Source of the DNA: JAJDNH01 sp964552395
GTDB taxonomy: Bacteria; Acidobacteriota; Thermoanaerobaculia; Thermoanaerobaculales; Sulfomarinibacteraceae
Length of the DNA: 64,000 nt
Assembly (NCBI GenBank): GCA_964552395.1
Contig: CAZKGM010000001.1
Span: 186,001-250,000 of the forward strand
Direction: 5' to 3'
Below are positions 63,356 to 64,000 of this stretch, in pieces. The notes under the pieces were generated by a model. The model worked only from the letters and a program-made list of their open reading frames with translations, did no database searches and was not told where the DNA came from. A program made the translations under genes and the position numbers. Numbering within the stretch: position 1 is the stretch's first letter; every line of letters begins with the position of its first letter.

Positions 63356-64000
63356 ATGCTCCACGGTGATCTTCTGGGCGAACGCGCACGTTTGACACCG
63401 CAGGCCACGGCGCTCGTGGAGGTGGCCACAGGACGGCGCTTCACATACCAAGATCTCGACCGTCGGGCCTGTCGCTGTGGGCGGATGCTGCGAGAGGTTC
63501 TGGGACTGGAGAAGGGGGACCGTCTTGGCTTGCTGTGTGGCAACCGGGTCGAGTTCCTCGACGTCTTTTTCGCCGCCGCCAAGACCGGCGTGATCCTCGT
63601 GCCGCTCAACACCCACCTGGCGGCTCGTGAGCTCGAGCTGATCGTGCGCGACTCCGGCATGGGTGTGCTGATCTACGACGCCGACCTCGCTGCGACGGTG
63701 GCCCAGCTGCGTGAGCGAAGCGTGTTTGAGCGCTGCATCGTGGTCGGTGGCGGTGCGGACACGGGCGACGCGGCGTACGAGAACCTCGTGCAGGGCCCGG
63801 GCGAGGCCTCCTTCGAGCGTACCCCGTGCACGCCGGAGGACCTCCTCTGCCTGTTGTACACGAGCGGCACCACCGGCAAACCAAAAGGAGTGATGATCCC
63901 TCGCCGGATGGTGAGCTGGAACGGGTACAACACCGTTGCCTGCTGGCAGCTGCGCGGCGACGACGTGAGCCCGATCTTCACGCCCCTGTACCATGCGGGC
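63356..64000 (+). CDS. AMP-dependent acyl-CoA synthetase/ligase (3' end cut off)
   Basis: At least 215 residues from ATG 63356, open to the last base of the window. N-terminal domain of the adenylate-forming superfamily: FTYQDLDRRACR, GLLCGNRVEFLDVFFAA, GVILVPLN, and the P-loop LYTSGTTGKPKG at about 167. It would activate a carboxylic acid as acyl-AMP then CoA (or carrier) thioester. Preferred substrate not visible. Continues outside the window. Confidence 0.9.
   Translation, partial: MLHGDLLGERARLTPQATALVEVATGRRFTYQDLDRRACRCGRMLREVLGLEKGDRLGLLCGNRVEFLDVFFAAAKTGVILVPLNTHLAARELELIVRDSGMGVLIYDADLAATVAQLRERSVFERCIVVGGGADTGDAAYENLVQGPGEASFERTPCTPEDLLCLLYTSGTTGKPKGVMIPRRMVSWNGYNTVACWQLRGDDVSPIFTPLYHAG

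Noticed and set aside
60535..64000. Canonical oleABCD olefin cluster
   Set aside because: Four enzyme classes fit, but the SDR is a short FabG type rather than the longer OleD, and the KAS III-like enzyme lacks the His and Asn that OleA uses.

Overview
The window is a 64 kb piece of a high-GC bacterial chromosome. No rRNA, phage, insertion sequence or CRISPR array is visible. The mix of genes (Tat-like DUF362 protein followed by a DUF6599-type exported protein, many glycosyltransferases, S9 peptidase, MglA-type GTPase, TonB-dependent receptor, UPF0316 protein, AI-2E family permease) suggests a Gram-negative, possibly Acidobacteriota-like organism. That placement is an inference from gene content, not from a marker gene.

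Layout. 1-3.5 kb: 3' part of an aminotransferase, then a fusion of a glutamate-cysteine-ligase-like (GCS2) domain with an M20 peptidase. 3.8-5.9 kb: DUF362 and DUF6599 exported proteins, overlapping. 6-8.3 kb: minus-strand GYF_2/AIM24 protein, a small anchored coiled-coil protein and an SRAP (YedK/HMCES) protein. 8.5-13.7 kb: saccharopine-dehydrogenase-like reductase, a cNMP-binding/aspartase fusion, S9 peptidase. 13.7-18 kb: phosphomannomutase/phosphoglucomutase, GT-A glycosyltransferase, sigma-54 activator with a degenerate receiver. 18-19.2 kb: an unexplained structured intergenic stretch and two related small proteins. 19.3-23.2 kb: a tightly coupled operon of lysine 2,3-aminomutase, two ATP-grasp ligases and a GNAT acetyltransferase. 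23.3-28.6 kb: membrane proteins, DUF302, tandem RNase H, class II DAHP synthase. 28.7-36.6 kb: double formylglycine-synthase-domain protein, class V aminotransferase, MltD-like lytic transglycosylase, MglA-like GTPase with a long tail, DUF2520 protein. 36.7-43.8 kb: hrcA-grpE-dnaK-dnaJ-prmA-rsmE-tatD. 44-46.7 kb: small unknown protein, alr and a glycosyltransferase. 46.8-47.0 kb: a probable independent small RNA gene with a near-consensus promoter and a strong terminator. 47.3-51.5 kb: YqgE, malic enzyme, small proteins, nucleosidase-like protein, STAS protein. 51.6 kb: tRNA-Leu(CAG). 51.8-57.3 kb: RNase R, GT2/methyltransferase fusion, polytopic membrane protein. 57.4-64 kb: TetR-controlled cluster of TonB receptor, SDR, KAS III-like enzyme, alpha/beta hydrolase and acyl-CoA ligase (runs off the end).

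The best candidates for undescribed biology are: the aminomutase/double ATP-grasp/GNAT operon, which predicts an acylated beta-lysine-containing small peptide or amide; the aminotransferase + ligase-M20 pair, whose logic resembles amino-group-protected biosynthesis; the TetR cluster with a KAS III-like enzyme lacking the usual His and Asn; the small RNA gene; and a recurrent TANNNT-N6-start codon arrangement at eight genes, which predicts leaderless transcripts and fixes several start codons.
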